The notes beneath the pieces are model-generated. The model worked only from the letters and a program-made list of their open reading frames with translations. It made no database searches and was not told the origin of the DNA. DNA of 7,169 nt, from contig DNNV01000383.1 in NCBI GenBank assembly GCA_003497505.1, positions 1 through 7,169 of the forward strand, given 5' to 3'. The DNA is from Clostridiales bacterium (GTDB lineage: Bacteria > Bacillota > Clostridia > Tissierellales > Sedimentibacteraceae). Positions within the stretch are counted from its first letter, which is position 1, and each line of letters starts with the position of its first letter. The translations under genes and the position numbers were made by a program. Shown here piece by piece: positions 1-6,103 of the stretch.

Positions 1-124
1 TTTCAACCGCTACAAGTATATTTCCTTTTATGCCTCTTATCTCAAGGCTCACGTATCCTCTTGACTTATCCTGTTTATTTATACGCTCAAAAAATTTCAT
101 TATTCTATAATTTTTATTATTCAT
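1..124 (-). CDS. Hypothetical protein, N-terminal fragment
   Basis: The minus strand has an ATG at 124-122 preceded by a GGGAGG ribosome binding site with about 5 bases of spacing, followed by 41 open codons that run off the left edge. The visible peptide starts MNNKNYRIMKFFERIN and continues with a basic stretch and then an alternating hydrophobic pattern (GYVSLEIRG, then GNILVAVE) that looks like the first two strands of a beta-rich domain. There is no signal peptide or membrane segment in the visible part. It lies 73 bases downstream of the cortex-enzyme gene on the same strand, with no clear terminator between them, so they could be co-transcribed. I do not recognise the family and assign no function. 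Reality as a gene rests on the ribosome binding site and the open frame. Confidence 0.7.
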   Translation of the reverse strand, partial: MNNKNYRIMKFFERINKQDKSRGYVSLEIRGIKGNILVAVE

Positions 125-197
125 GAAAACCTCCCAAAATACCTGTTACAAAAATATATGCCGGTATTTCCGTAAAATTACAGTAAAGTATTCATTT

Positions 198-1481
198 TTA
201 CAATACTTTTGCAATATCGTACAGAGAGCTTAAAACAAGCCAGTTCTGCGGGAAATATCTCATGACGTTCCAATAGCCTACACCCTCAAGTCCATACTCA
301 GAAAATAAATCTAACTTTGCCTTTATGCTGCGGGCATCCTCAAACCACACCTGATGCTGCCTGCCTTGATCGTCGTAGTAGATAAAGTACGGAGACTGAG
401 CTGTTTCATCAAACTTTATATGTGCTCCCACAGTTGCTGCCAGTTCCACTGCTCCCACATTGGAAATTGATTGTGCCTTTGAAACGCCCTGTACATACGG
501 CAATGTGAAGTCATATCCGTAATTCGGGATACCCATAAAAATTTTATCCCTTGGAATTTCGGTTACTGCGTAATCAAGAACCTCTCTCACTTTATTTACA
601 GGTGCCACAGCCATTGGAGGACCATAAGTATATCCCCATTCATAGGTCATGAGCAGCACCCTGTTTGCTGCAGCGCCGATGGCATGGTAATCATGTGCCT
701 CGTAAAGAAGTCCAGGTTGGTCGGCTGAAACCTTTGGCGCAAGAGCGGTTATCACAAAAAATCCCTCTTCATTGAGCCTCTTGGTTATGTTACCGATAAA
801 CTCAACAAATTTTTCTTTATCCTCGGGAAGAACATACTCAAAATCTATGTCAAGTCCGACGTATCCCTTTTCCTTCATTGTCCTCACTACATTTTCTATT
901 AAGTTATTCTGAACCACGGGGTCGTTTAAAATGGTGTGCGCCAGCTCATTACTGAATGTTCCTTCTTCCGTCAATGTAGAAATGTGCATGAGTGGTGCCA
1001 CACCGAAATCTCTTGCGATTTTTATTAATTCTTCGTCATCAATTCCTATTAAATTACCTTCAGGTGTCAGACCATATGTGAAAATTGCCAGATATGTCAG
1101 ATAAGGCAGTGTCTTCATAAGCACTGTCCTGTCTATATTTGGATATGCATACCCTATAACCTGAATTGGCCCCCGTTTTTCCTCATTTAGCGTTATAGTT
1201 ATTTTTTCTCCCGGGAATATAGCATCCGCGTGAGTTATTGACGGATTGTACTGCAGCAATCGCGAAACTGTGGTTCCATATCTTTTGGCAATGTTTTCAA
1301 GAGTATCTCCGGGCTGAACCGTATGAACAACATCGGGTACGAGAATAACCAAAGTCTGACCTGGAACCAGCACGTTCGGATTGGCCAGTTCATTATCGGA
1401 TATAATTTTATCGGGATTGGCATTATATTGCTTTGCAATAGAATATATTGTTTCTCCCGGCTGAACAACATGTATAATCAT
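198..1481 (-). CDS. sleL: Spore cortex-lytic enzyme, two LysM domains plus GH18 (SleL/YaaH type)
   Basis: The 427-residue product matches the Bacillus YaaH/SleL family in length and architecture. These enzymes are N-acetylglucosaminidases that degrade cortex peptidoglycan fragments during germination. LysM 1 spans about residues 2-48 and LysM 2 about 51-97; both begin with the V-QPG-[ET/DT] pattern typical of LysM and should anchor the enzyme to peptidoglycan. The GH18 barrel covers about 104-427. Its catalytic strand reads YVGLDIDFEY (207-216), with Glu215 as the proton donor and Asp211/Asp213 before it; the first Asp of the usual GH18 signature is Val208. MTYEWG (278-283) and GYWN (402-405, barrel-floor Trp404) are further GH18 landmarks. 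There is no signal peptide, as in family members made in the mother cell and packed into the spore. The ATG at 1481 is fixed by AAGGAG at 1494-1489, 7 bases upstream. Family assignment is firm; the role in germination is inferred from homologues. Confidence 0.93.
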   Translation of the reverse strand: MIIHVVQPGETIYSIAKQYNANPDKIISDNELANPNVLVPGQTLVILVPDVVHTVQPGDTLENIAKRYGTTVSRLLQYNPSITHADAIFPGEKITITLNEEKRGPIQVIGYAYPNIDRTVLMKTLPYLTYLAIFTYGLTPEGNLIGIDDEELIKIARDFGVAPLMHISTLTEEGTFSNELAHTILNDPVVQNNLIENVVRTMKEKGYVGLDIDFEYVLPEDKEKFVEFIGNITKRLNEEGFFVITALAPKVSADQPGLLYEAHDYHAIGAAANRVLLMTYEWGYTYGPPMAVAPVNKVREVLDYAVTEIPRDKIFMGIPNYGYDFTLPYVQGVSKAQSISNVGAVELAATVGAHIKFDETAQSPYFIYYDDQGRQHQVWFEDARSIKAKLDLFSEYGLEGVGYWNVMRYFPQNWLVLSSLYDIAKVL

Positions 1482-1508
1482 AGCTTCTCTCCTTTCCTTT
1501 CTTCCAAC

Positions 1509-1540
1509 AGTATATGCATCAGAAGCTTGATTGTTAAATC
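1509..1540 (-). promoter_or_regulatory. Possible sporulation (sigma-E-like) promoter of the cortex enzyme gene
   Basis: On the minus strand CATATACT (1516-1509) matches the sigma-E -10 consensus CATACAnT at all but one defined position, and an ATTTAA element lies upstream near 1539-1534. Transcription would start near 1502, about 8 bases before the ribosome binding site at 1494. Bacillus yaaH is sigma-E dependent, which fits. The -35 match is weak and its spacing is at the long end, and no good sigma-A promoter was seen here, so this is a suggestion only. Confidence 0.3.
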
Positions 1541-1592
1541 GGAATAGGAAATAGAAAGGCGAAAAAAACTCGAAAAAATGGGGTTAGGGCAT

Positions 1593-1623
1593 ACATAAAG
1601 GGACAGTTTATGTCCCTTTATGT
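1593..1623. repeat. Perfect 13-bp inverted repeat (REP-like palindrome or atypical terminator)
   Basis: The arms ACATAAAGGGACA (1593-1605) and TGTCCCTTTATGT (1611-1623) are perfectly complementary around the 5-base loop GTTTA. It lies 36 bases past the stop codon of the type III glutamine synthetase, so it could end that transcript. However, no T-run follows the stem directly on the minus strand: the next T-run starts about 13 bases later, near 1578. The GGGACA-loop-TGTCCC core resembles the short palindromes scattered in many Firmicute genomes next to IS200-like (RAYT) transposases; that likeness is from memory. Only one copy is in the window. Confidence 0.75.
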
Positions 1624-1659
1624 TATATTTAATAAATCCTATCTAGGAGGACAGGCCTG

Positions 1660-3750
1660 TTACACGCCGAAAAGCAGGTCTCCGTATGTTGGAAAAGGCC
1701 AGTATTTTTTAGCGGTATTCGTTTCAATTTCATCTACAACTGCTCTAAGCTCCTGCATGGCAGAAAATATATATGCTCTGCTGAAAATTGCACGCTCAGC
1801 CACATCAATACAATTTTTAATTTCCAGAAGTCTGCTTTCAAGCAGTTCCGTCTTGCTGTACAAGGAATGCATGAGCAACGATAGTTTCAATATTATTTCT
1901 TTCTCGGCTCCGGAGTCTGCATCCGGCACAAACACCATTTTAGAATTTGCTGTATCACTTAATTCTTTAATATATGATACCACTGCCGGAATTATGTCCT
2001 TCTTAGCTATTTCTGCAAACGTCAGAGCCTCTATGCTTAACTCCTTGATGTATTCCTCCAGCACTATTTCGGTTCGTGAATTAATTTCCTTTTCAGTCAA
2101 AATGTCGAATTTCTCAAACAGCTTGATATTTTTTTCAGAGGTGAAGTACGGCAGTGACTCAGGTGTTGATTTCAGGTTCAGAAGTCCTCTTTTTTCTGCC
2201 TCTTCAACCCACTCGGCCGTATAGTTGTTTCCGTTGAAGATGATTCTTTTGTGGTTTTTTATTGTATCTTTAAGCAGCGTATTCAGCGCAGCGGTAAAGT
2301 CCTCTTCCTCCTCCAGAATGTCGGCAAACTGTGATAATTCTTCCGCAACGATTGTATTCAGCACCATGTTGGGACCGGCAATGGAAAGCTTTGAGCCAAC
2401 CATCCTGAATTCAAATTTGTTTCCTGTAAACGCAAAGGGAGAGGTACGGTTTCTGTCTGTGGTATCTTTCGGAAATGCCGGTATGGCATCAACCCCCACA
2501 TTCATCTCTCTCTTGTATTCCTTGTCATACTTGCTGTCTCCTTCAATTGATTCCAGTACAGACGTCAGCTCATCTCCTAAGAATATTGATATTATTGCCG
2601 GAGGAGCTTCATTCCCTCCCAGCCTGTGATCATTTCCCGCAGTTGATACAGACACCTTGAGCAAGTCCTGATATTCATCCACCGCCTTTATAACAGCGCA
2701 CAGGAACAATAAGAATCTTGCATTTTCCCGAGGAGAATTTCCCGGCTCCAGCAAATTTACACCTCCGTTGGTTGAAATCGACCAGTTGTTATGCTTTCCG
2801 CTGCCGTTGATTCCTGCAAAAGGCTTCTCGTGAAGGAGACATGTCATCCCGTGCCTGAGAGCGGTTTTTTTCATAAGCTCCATTGTAAGCTGGTTGTGAT
2901 CGCAGGCAGCATTTGTATTTGTGAAAATCGGTGCAAGCTCATGCTGAGACGGAGCAACCTCGTTGTGTTCTGTCTTTGCATATATGCCCAGCTTCCACAG
3001 CTCCTCATTCAACTCCTTCATAAATCCAGCAATCCTCGGCTTTATCGCTCCGAAATAATGATCCTCCAACTCCTGCCCCTTCGGCGGCTTTGCTCCGAAA
3101 AGTGTCCTTCCCGTATATACCAAATCTCTTCTCTTTTTAAACAGCTCCGTATCTATAAGAAAATATTCCTGCTCCGGGCCAACCGTTGTGATAACCCTGC
3201 TTGTTTCTGTATCACTGAATAGCTTCAATATTCTCAGTGCCTGAATATTGAGAACCTCCATGGACCTTAAAAGCGGTGTCTTCTTGTCGAGAACCTCTCC
3301 TCCGTATGAACAGAATGCCGTCGGTATGCAGAGAACACCATCCTTTATAAAGGCATATGATGTTGGATCCCATGCGGTGTAGCCTCTTGCCTCAAATGTT
3401 GAGCGAAGCCCTCCCGAAGGGAAGCTGGAAGCATCCGGCTCTCCCTTTATTAACTCCTTGCCCGAAAACTCCATTATAATTTTACCGTCAGAAGAAACAG
3501 ATATAAAACTGTCATGCTTTTCTGCCGTTATGCCGGTCATAGGCTGAAACCAGTGCGTAAAGTGAGTTGTACCTTTTTCAACAGCCCAGTCCTTCATTGC
3601 GTTGGCAACTACATTGGCAACATTCAGGTCAAGGCTTGCACCGTCCTGAATTGTTTTTTTAAGCGCCCTGTATGTATCTTTTGGCAGCCTTTCCTTCATT
3701 ACTTCGTCATTGAATACCATGCTTCCGAAAATATCCGATATATAGCTCAT
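1660..3750 (-). CDS. glnN: Glutamine synthetase type III
   Basis: This makes a 696-residue GSIII, which joins ammonia to glutamate using ATP in the cytoplasm; GSIII enzymes are large dodecamers. The N-terminus carries the family motif FGSMVFND (residues 8-15) and the later WFQPMTG (67-73). Active-site blocks follow in order: GPEQEYF (191-197, metal-binding Glu193 and Glu195), [11 protein letters not shown] (264-274), [10 protein letters not shown] (314-323, glutamate and ATP binding), the GSIII signature LGGNEAPPA (377-385, with flap Glu381) and [10 protein letters not shown] (432-441). All expected residues are present, so it should be active. The start is placed at 3750 rather than the in-frame ATG at 3849, because GGAGG (3760-3756) sits 5 bases upstream, the homology begins here, and the longer form would read through the promoter and terminator. 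It is divergent from the GS-I-like gene and has its own attenuated leader. The symbol follows usage for GSIII in cyanobacteria and Bacteroides; many clostridial annotations give none. Confidence 0.96.
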   Translation of the reverse strand: MSYISDIFGSMVFNDEVMKERLPKDTYRALKKTIQDGASLDLNVANVVANAMKDWAVEKGTTHFTHWFQPMTGITAEKHDSFISVSSDGKIIMEFSGKELIKGEPDASSFPSGGLRSTFEARGYTAWDPTSYAFIKDGVLCIPTAFCSYGGEVLDKKTPLLRSMEVLNIQALRILKLFSDTETSRVITTVGPEQEYFLIDTELFKKRRDLVYTGRTLFGAKPPKGQELEDHYFGAIKPRIAGFMKELNEELWKLGIYAKTEHNEVAPSQHELAPIFTNTNAACDHNQLTMELMKKTALRHGMTCLLHEKPFAGINGSGKHNNWSISTNGGVNLLEPGNSPRENARFLLFLCAVIKAVDEYQDLLKVSVSTAGNDHRLGGNEAPPAIISIFLGDELTSVLESIEGDSKYDKEYKREMNVGVDAIPAFPKDTTDRNRTSPFAFTGNKFEFRMVGSKLSIAGPNMVLNTIVAEELSQFADILEEEEDFTAALNTLLKDTIKNHKRIIFNGNNYTAEWVEEAEKRGLLNLKSTPESLPYFTSEKNIKLFEKFDILTEKEINSRTEIVLEEYIKELSIEALTFAEIAKKDIIPAVVSYIKELSDTANSKMVFVPDADSGAEKEIILKLSLLMHSLYSKTELLESRLLEIKNCIDVAERAIFSRAYIFSAMQELRAVVDEIETNTAKKYWPFPTYGDLLFGV

Positions 3751-3767
3751 AACTACCTCCAAAATGC

Positions 3768-3804
3768 AAAAAAGCGCCGCAGGTTTTAAACCTACAGCGC
3801 CTTT
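3768..3804 (-). terminator. Leader attenuator of the type III glutamine synthetase gene
   Basis: On the minus strand, GCGCTGTAGGTT (3800-3789) pairs with AACCTGCGGCGC (3785-3774) in 12 continuous base pairs, two of them G-U, around the loop TAA. The run TTTTTT (3773-3768) follows at once, and the preceding AAAG can pair with part of it. It is a textbook intrinsic terminator, yet it lies between the promoter and the ribosome binding site, ending only 7 bases before GGAGG. It must therefore stop transcription of the gene unless its folding is prevented. Its 5' arm starts inside the hexaloop of the hairpin at 3808-3795. Confidence 0.88.
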
Positions 3805-3808
3805 GCTG
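3795..3808 (-). promoter_or_regulatory. ANTAR-type antiterminator hairpin (P2-like) in the GSIII leader
   Basis: On the minus strand CAGC (3808-3805) and GCTG (3798-3795) close the hexaloop AAAGGC (3804-3799), with A at loop position 1 and G at position 4 as in ANTAR-binding RNA hairpins. The stem is short (4 bp) but GC-rich. The loop and 3' strand are also the start of the terminator stem, so the two folds exclude each other. The same hexaloop on a different stem occurs in the divergent leader. No P1 hairpin fits between the predicted transcription start (about 3813) and this element. Confidence 0.7.
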
Positions 3809-3819
3809 ATTATGTTAGA

Positions 3820-3849
3820 ATTATATACACTTGATTTCACGTTTGTCAA
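3820..3849 (-). promoter_or_regulatory. Sigma-A promoter of the type III glutamine synthetase gene
   Basis: On the minus strand the -35 box TTGACA (3849-3844) and the -10 box TATAAT (3825-3820) both match the consensus perfectly, with an 18-base spacer; an overlapping TATATA would give 16. AT-rich sequence upstream could act as an UP element. The expected start is near 3813, giving a leader of about 60 bases. Confidence 0.82.
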
Positions 3850-3893
3850 TATATTTTTTATAATTTTTCACAACTATTTATTAATAAAATGAC

Positions 3894-3922
3894 TTGACAT
3901 TTATTTTTGTCTATATTATAAT
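3894..3922 (+). promoter_or_regulatory. Sigma-A promoter of the GS-I-like/ANTAR operon
   Basis: TTGACA (3894-3899) and TATAAT (3917-3922) are perfect consensus boxes at the optimal 17-base spacing. Transcription should begin near 3929. Such a strong promoter followed by a terminator at 3981-4030 implies that control acts after initiation. Confidence 0.88.
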
Positions 3923-3923
3923 T

Positions 3924-3944
3924 TCAAAAATATCGGAATTTTGA
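3924..3944 (+). promoter_or_regulatory. Possible P1 hairpin of the ANTAR RNA element
   Basis: AAAAT (3927-3931) pairs with ATTTT (3938-3942) around the hexaloop ATCGGA (3932-3937), again with A at position 1 and G at position 4. With A3926 bulged, a further C-G and T-A pair can form. This is the only other A-x-x-G hexaloop between the promoter and the P2-like hairpin, as the two-hairpin ANTAR model needs. The problem is position: the expected transcription start (3927-3930) falls within the 5' strand of the stem, so the stem may be incomplete. A competing hairpin, AAATA(T)CGGAA (3928-3938) with TTCCGTATTT (3950-3959), uses the same bases. Confidence 0.4.
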
Positions 3945-3971
3945 TTATTTTCCGTATTTATTTCATCAAAT

Positions 3972-3989
3972 ATGAACAAAGGCGTTCAT
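3972..3989 (+). promoter_or_regulatory. ANTAR-type antiterminator hairpin (P2-like) in the GS-I-like leader
   Basis: ATGAAC (3972-3977) and GTTCAT (3984-3989) form a perfect 6-bp stem around the hexaloop AAAGGC (3978-3983), which has the A1 and G4 expected for ANTAR recognition. The 3' half, GGC of the loop plus GTTCAT, is the 5' arm of the terminator at 3981-4030, so hairpin and terminator cannot coexist. The loop is identical to that in the opposite leader although the stems differ. An ANTAR protein is encoded in this same operon. Confidence 0.78.
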
Positions 3990-4030
3990 TGACCGTTGGT
4001 TTTACCGACGGCTGTCATGCGCCCTTTTTT
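3981..4030 (+). terminator. Leader attenuator of the GS-I-like/ANTAR operon
   Basis: The top stem CCGTTGG (3993-3999) with CCGACGG (4005-4011), one G-U pair and loop TTTTA, is extended through small bulges by GA/TC, CAT (3987-3989)/ATG (4017-4019) and GGCG (3981-3984)/CGCC (4020-4023). TTTTTT (4025-4030) follows after one C. It lies between the promoter and the ribosome binding site, 56 bases before the start codon, so it attenuates rather than ends the operon. Its lower stem shares bases with the hairpin at 3972-3989. Confidence 0.87.
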
Positions 4031-4086
4031 ATTTATATGGCAGATAATTAATGTATAATAATGTACCCGCCACAGGAGGTGGAATT

Positions 4087-5406
4087 ATGAAATATACAAT
4101 TGATGAAGTCCTTCAATTCATCGGCGACAACGACGTGAAGTTTGTGCGCCTTTCATTTTGCGATATGTTCGGTATCATGAAAAACATCTCAATTCTGGCA
4201 GATGAACTGCCCCGCGCCTTTGAATCGGGAATTTCCTTTGACGCTTCTTCAATAAAGGGATTTTTAAATATCGAGAAATCTGATTTGTTTTTATATCCGG
4301 ATCCCTCAACACTGTCCATACTTCCCTGGAGACCGCAGCAGGGAAGAGTAGTACGATTCTACTGCAGCATTAAATATCCGGACGGCTCTCCTTTTGAGGG
4401 GGACGGCAGAGTCATGCTGCAAAAAGCTGTTGATTCCGCTGACAAGGCAGGCTACAGGGTAGAAATAGGCTCTGAGTGTGAATTTTACCTGTTCGGGGAG
4501 GATGAAAACGGACATCCCACCACAATACCTCATGACAATGCGGGCTATCTTGATGTCGCTCCTCTTGACAGGGGAGAAAATGTGAGGAGAGATATATGCC
4601 TCACCCTTGAGCAGATGGGGATTTTACCCGAATGCTCCCATCATGAACAGGGACCAGGCCAAAATGAAATAGACTTCAAGTACAGCGATGCCATGTCTGC
4701 CGCAGATAACCTGATAACCTTTAAATCCGTTGTCAAGACTATTTCACATTTAAACGGGCTTTATGCGTCCTTTATGCCAAAGCCCTTGAAAAATTGCAGC
4801 GGAAGCGGTCTCCATATCAATATCTCACTGTTGAAAAACAGCATGAACCTATTTGATAAGATTCAAAATGAGTCTTCAGATGAGGCTGAGAGCTTTATAG
4901 CCGGCATATTGAACAGAATAAGGGAGATAACAGTATTTCTTAATCCGCTTACAAATTCATACAGCCGCTTCGGTACACACTCGGCTCCTAAGTTTATCAC
5001 ATGGTCATATCAAAACCGTTCCCAACTGGTAAGGATACCTGCGGCAAACGGTATTTATTCAAGAATGGAGCTGCGTTCTTCAGACCCCAGCTGCAACCCC
5101 TATTACGCCTTTGCTCTGCTGATTTATGCAGGCTTGGAAGGAATACAAAACGGATTAAGGCTTGAGGAACCTGCCGACATAAATCTCTATGATGCCCCTG
5201 AAGATGTATTGAAAAGCTACGAAACTATTCCCGGCACTCTGAGGGATGCCGTCGAATGCGCGATGGAAAGCCAATTTTTAAAACAATGCATTCCCGAAAA
5301 AACCTTGAGAAAGTACCTGCAGGCAAAGTCTGAAGAATGCAGTCAGTACGAGATGGCTAAAAACAAGGAAATATTCGAGCACAATACTTATTTCTACACA
5401 ATCTGA
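4087..5406 (+). CDS. glnA: Glutamine synthetase type I-like protein, flap Glu missing
   Basis: The 439-residue product has the length and block order of short (alpha) GS-I enzymes, which make glutamine from glutamate, ammonia and ATP. It shows FDASSIKGF (51-59, Asp52), GSECEF (128-133, metal ligands Glu130 and Glu132), HEQGPGQNEID (186-196, Glu187 and Glu194), SGSGLHINISL (238-248, His243), NSYSRF (290-295, Arg294), NRSQLVRIP (310-318) and ELRSSDPSCNPY (328-339, Arg330). Where nearly all GS-I enzymes have Glu in the flap motif (xEAP), this one has THSAP with Ser299, and the Asn of the NGSG loop is Ser238. Position 61 is Asn where B. subtilis GS has the feedback residue Arg62. It may still be a glutamine synthetase, or a gamma-glutamyl ligase for another amine, or a sensor. 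The start at 4087 follows AGGAGGT (4074-4080); an in-frame ATG at 4051 lacks a site and would add 12 unconserved residues. It forms an operon with the ANTAR gene. Confidence 0.9.
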   Translation: MKYTIDEVLQFIGDNDVKFVRLSFCDMFGIMKNISILADELPRAFESGISFDASSIKGFLNIEKSDLFLYPDPSTLSILPWRPQQGRVVRFYCSIKYPDGSPFEGDGRVMLQKAVDSADKAGYRVEIGSECEFYLFGEDENGHPTTIPHDNAGYLDVAPLDRGENVRRDICLTLEQMGILPECSHHEQGPGQNEIDFKYSDAMSAADNLITFKSVVKTISHLNGLYASFMPKPLKNCSGSGLHINISLLKNSMNLFDKIQNESSDEAESFIAGILNRIREITVFLNPLTNSYSRFGTHSAPKFITWSYQNRSQLVRIPAANGIYSRMELRSSDPSCNPYYAFALLIYAGLEGIQNGLRLEEPADINLYDAPEDVLKSYETIPGTLRDAVECAMESQFLKQCIPEKTLRKYLQAKSEECSQYEMAKNKEIFEHNTYFYTI

Positions 5407-5442
5407 TCGCTTTAAAAATCTTCATTGCTGCAAAAAATATGA

Positions 5443-5448
5443 GAGGTG
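5443..5448 (+). promoter_or_regulatory. Ribosome binding site that fixes the ANTAR protein start
   Basis: GAGGTG lies 8 bases before the ATG at 5457 and is preceded by nothing similar that could serve the in-frame ATG at 5439, which overlaps it. It therefore supports the shorter, 189-residue protein. Confidence 0.7.
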
Positions 5449-5456
5449 GTGATTTC

Positions 5457-6026
5457 ATGGACAGTGTGCTTATAGTTTCCGGCTCAGGAAAAGGTACAGA
5501 GCTTATTGCACAGCTTATAAACGCAAATTCAAGAATGCACGTATCCTGCGCCGGAAGCGGCGGAGAAGCAAGGCGAATGCTCAATGATTCAGACTATGAT
5601 TTAATTGTTATCAACGCACCTCTTCCCGATGAATTCGGAGACGGACTCGCGATCACCGTCACTGAAATCAGCGCCTCCGGAATTATACTTATTGTAAGAA
5701 GCGATGTGGCGGTTGACATATCGGAGAAGCTGGAAAGCTACGGCGTGCTCGTTGTGTCAAAACCGATTATAAGGCAGGTTTTCATGCAGGCACAGCGGCT
5801 TGCCCTCGCTTCAAAGAACAGAATAATGGGCCTTAAAAACGAGAATATTTCCCTTCAGCAGAAAATAGACGAAATCCGCATCATCACCCGCGCTAAGTGC
5901 GTGCTTATCCAATACCTCAATATGACCGAGACCCAGGCACACAGATACATTGAAAAGCAGGCGATGGACATGCGCACCACGAGACAGGAAATAGCAAAGA
6001 ACATATTAAAAACCTACGAAACATAA
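5457..6026 (+). CDS. ANTAR-domain antitermination regulator with pseudo-receiver domain
   Basis: The 189-residue protein has the AmiR/NasT layout: receiver-like domain (about 3-118), helical coiled-coil linker (about 119-140) and C-terminal ANTAR RNA-binding domain (about 132-187). The ANTAR part shows the three-helix pattern with AKCVLIQYLNMTETQAHRYI (146-165) and MRTTRQEIAKNIL (172-184). ANTAR proteins bind paired hexaloop hairpins in leader RNA and stop terminators from forming. The receiver is degenerate: the phospho-acceptor position in DLIVINAPLPDEFG (48-61) is Asn53, and the acidic pair after strand 1 is Ser8/Gly9; the KP motif (102-103) remains. It is thus unlikely to be switched by phosphorylation. 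It begins 50 bases after the GS-I-like gene with no terminator between. Similar glnA-linked regulators are known in clostridia (NitR of C. saccharobutylicum, as I recall). The hexaloop hairpins in both glutamine synthetase leaders are its likely targets. The start at 5457 is chosen by ribosome binding site and by strand 1 following directly. Confidence 0.93.
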   Translation: MDSVLIVSGSGKGTELIAQLINANSRMHVSCAGSGGEARRMLNDSDYDLIVINAPLPDEFGDGLAITVTEISASGIILIVRSDVAVDISEKLESYGVLVVSKPIIRQVFMQAQRLALASKNRIMGLKNENISLQQKIDEIRIITRAKCVLIQYLNMTETQAHRYIEKQAMDMRTTRQEIAKNILKTYET

Positions 6027-6044
6027 TACTAATCCGCATTAAAT

Positions 6045-6091
6045 AACAACCAATCTGCCCCTCTCAGCAAGAGGCACAAATTGGTTGTTTT
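6045..6091. terminator. Bidirectional terminator between the ANTAR gene and gatB
   Basis: AACAACCAAT (6045-6054) and ATTGGTTGTT (6080-6089) are perfectly complementary over 10 bp, with an inner CCTCT/AGAGG stem (6060-6064 with 6070-6074). T-rich sequence follows on the plus strand (GTTGTTTTAATTT); on the minus strand the stem ends in GTTGTTATTTAA. It lies 18 bases after the ANTAR stop codon and 14 bases after the gatB stop codon, so one structure serves both convergent transcripts. Confidence 0.85.
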
Positions 6092-6103
6092 AATTTCTGC
6101 AGA

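Larger units (their letters stand above)
3751..4086. promoter_or_regulatory. Divergent control region between two glutamine synthetase genes
   Basis: This 336-base stretch has no gene. Reading outward from the middle, it holds an AT-rich core (about 3850-3893), two back-to-back consensus sigma-A promoters, and on each side a leader with a hexaloop hairpin that overlaps an intrinsic terminator, then a strong ribosome binding site. The predicted transcription starts (about 3813 on minus, about 3929 on plus) leave leaders of roughly 60 and 160 bases. The individual parts are listed separately. The architecture indicates that both genes are transcribed constitutively from strong promoters and controlled by antitermination. 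Confidence 0.85.

Noticed and set aside
125..197. AAATACC/GGTATTT inverted repeat between the cortex enzyme and the left-edge gene as a terminator
   Set aside because: The stem is short and AT-rich with a 19-base loop and no T-run in the needed direction, so it does not support transcription ending here.
1610..2224. 204-codon open frame on the plus strand opposite the GSIII gene, with further ones at 2225-2629, 2791-3222 and 3514-3789
   Set aside because: They lie antisense to a clearly conserved GSIII coding region, lack good ribosome binding sites and have low-complexity Ser-rich or unlike-protein compositions. They are by-products of codon use in the real gene.
3751..3849. 33-codon N-terminal extension of the GSIII protein from an ATG at 3849
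   Set aside because: The extension would translate the promoter -10 box and the leader terminator, has no ribosome binding site, and is absent from the usual GSIII N-terminus, which begins just after the ATG at 3750.
3972..3992. Short leader peptide frame MNKGVH followed by TGA inside the plus leader
   Set aside because: No ribosome binding site precedes it and it has no run of regulatory codons. The bases are explained by the ATGAAC/GTTCAT hairpin.
5439..5456. Six-codon longer start for the ANTAR protein at 5439
   Set aside because: This ATG has no upstream ribosome binding site and overlaps the GAGGTG that serves the ATG at 5457; receiver strand 1 begins directly after the second start.
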